Assembly (NCBI GenBank): GCA_016715905.1 | Contig: JADJXI010000017.1 | Span: 558,001 to 622,000, forward strand | Direction: 5' to 3' | Source of the DNA: Sphingobacteriaceae bacterium | Lineage (GTDB): Bacteria; Bacteroidota; Bacteroidia; B-17B0; Aurantibacillaceae | Length of the DNA stretch: 64,000 bases | Part shown: piece after piece, positions 63,714 through 64,000 of the stretch | Layout of the letters: the number at the start of each line of letters is the position of its first letter | Position numbering within the stretch: the first letter of the stretch is position 1 | Position numbers and translations under genes: made by a program | The notes under the pieces: generated by a model | Databases searched by the model: none | Told to the model about the DNA's origin: nothing | What the model saw: the letters and a program-made list of their open reading frames with translations, nothing else

Positions 63714-64000
63714 TGGGCAAAAAATTATTAATACATAACGATCATATACCAAACATTCACACTTTAGCTGTTTATAAAGAGAATGGCGGATATGCATCTG
63801 TAGAAAAAGCATTAAAGCACATGACCCCTGATCAGGTAACGGATGAGGTAAAAAAATCCGGCTTGCGGGGTAGGGGTGGTGCTGGATTTCCAACCGGATT
63901 AAAATGGAGTTTTTTGGCTAAGCCGGAAGGCGTTCCTCGTTATTTGGTTTGCAATGCCGATGAGTCGGAGCCGGGGACCTTCAAAGACCGTTATCTGATG
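63713..64000 (+). CDS. nuoF: NADH-quinone oxidoreductase subunit F, N-terminal part
   Basis: First 96 codons, cut by the window edge. The glycine-rich NADH/FMN loop [17 protein letters not shown] and [14 protein letters not shown] are diagnostic. It would bind FMN and NADH and complete the input module with NuoE and NuoG. ATG at 63713-63715 shares one base with the nuoE stop. Confidence 0.95.
   Translation, partial: MGKKLLIHNDHIPNIHTLAVYKENGGYASVEKALKHMTPDQVTDEVKKSGLRGRGGAGFPTGLKWSFLAKPEGVPRYLVCNADESEPGTFKDRYLM

Noticed and set aside
1..64000. CRISPR array, rRNA, tRNA or intact insertion sequence
   Set aside because: No regularly spaced repeats, no rRNA-like sequence, no convincing cloverleaf in intergenic spaces and no transposase motif were seen by eye; a tRNA scan could not be run.

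Overview
The window is 64 kb of AT-rich chromosome from a member of the Bacteroidota. The evidence is several proteins ending in type IX secretion system (T9SS) type A or type B sorting domains, a TonB-dependent receptor with an N-terminal carboxypeptidase-regulatory-like domain, promoter boxes of the TAnnTTTG type used by this phylum, GldL/GldM-like sequence, and SpoIIE-type phosphatases with the DSINYAQRIQ linker common in the phylum. I cannot place it below phylum level with confidence. No rRNA, tRNA, CRISPR array, prophage or intact insertion sequence was seen. Most of it reads as ordinary core chromosome with small accessory islands.

Layout. 1-4.3 kb: start of malate dehydrogenase, an ABC exporter, truA and rlmD. 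4.2-8.4 kb: a small outer-membrane protein, then an SDR oxidoreductase coupled to a small exported protein and a TonB receptor. 8.4-11.3 kb: a disturbed region with broken T9SS sorting-domain pieces, a type B T9SS protein whose start lies in a strong hairpin, and a gene-poor stretch with REP/MITE-like repeats. 11.3-17.1 kb: a giant sortilin-like/PKD T9SS protein, a lipoprotein paralogous to the one at 5.5 kb, and an ABC-F ATPase. 17.1-22.3 kb: three leftward sensor genes sharing one signalling linker, of which only one has a phosphatase domain. 22.3-25.2 kb: gcvP. 25.3-28.4 kb: a copper-type cluster of MbnP, MbnH-like dihaem enzyme and YHYH-domain protein. 28.4-31.5 kb: a CMD-family protein, TatC, an exported RidA and a Tat-exported PLP enzyme. 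31.5-34.4 kb: aroA, aroB and a chorismate-pathway amidotransferase. 34.4-35.7 kb: a PUR-type nucleic-acid-binding protein, a lipoprotein and a tiny histone-H1-like protein. 36-44.6 kb: an Ig-like lipoprotein, a radical SAM/SPASM enzyme, YceI coupled to a giant propeller/PAS/phosphatase sensor, and an acyl-CoA ligase. 44.6-57 kb: rfaD, two tandem paralogous proteins of unknown function, a secreted M1 peptidase, a CxxCH-bearing T9SS protein, unknown envelope proteins, TauE/SafE and CDF transporters, gatA and tatA. 57-60.3 kb: a second giant sortilin-like T9SS protein. 60.4-64 kb: start of the nuo operon (nuoABCDE and partial nuoF).

How it fits together. Envelope export dominates: TatA and TatC are both here with a twin-arginine substrate beside TatC, and T9SS substrates are spread over the window. 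The items most worth a second look are the sensor operon in which two proteins keep the phosphatase linker but lack the phosphatase, one of them with GldL/GldM-like sequence; the MbnP/MbnH/YHYH cluster; the exported PLP-enzyme/RidA pair; and promoter boxes placed so close to start codons that leaderless transcripts are likely.
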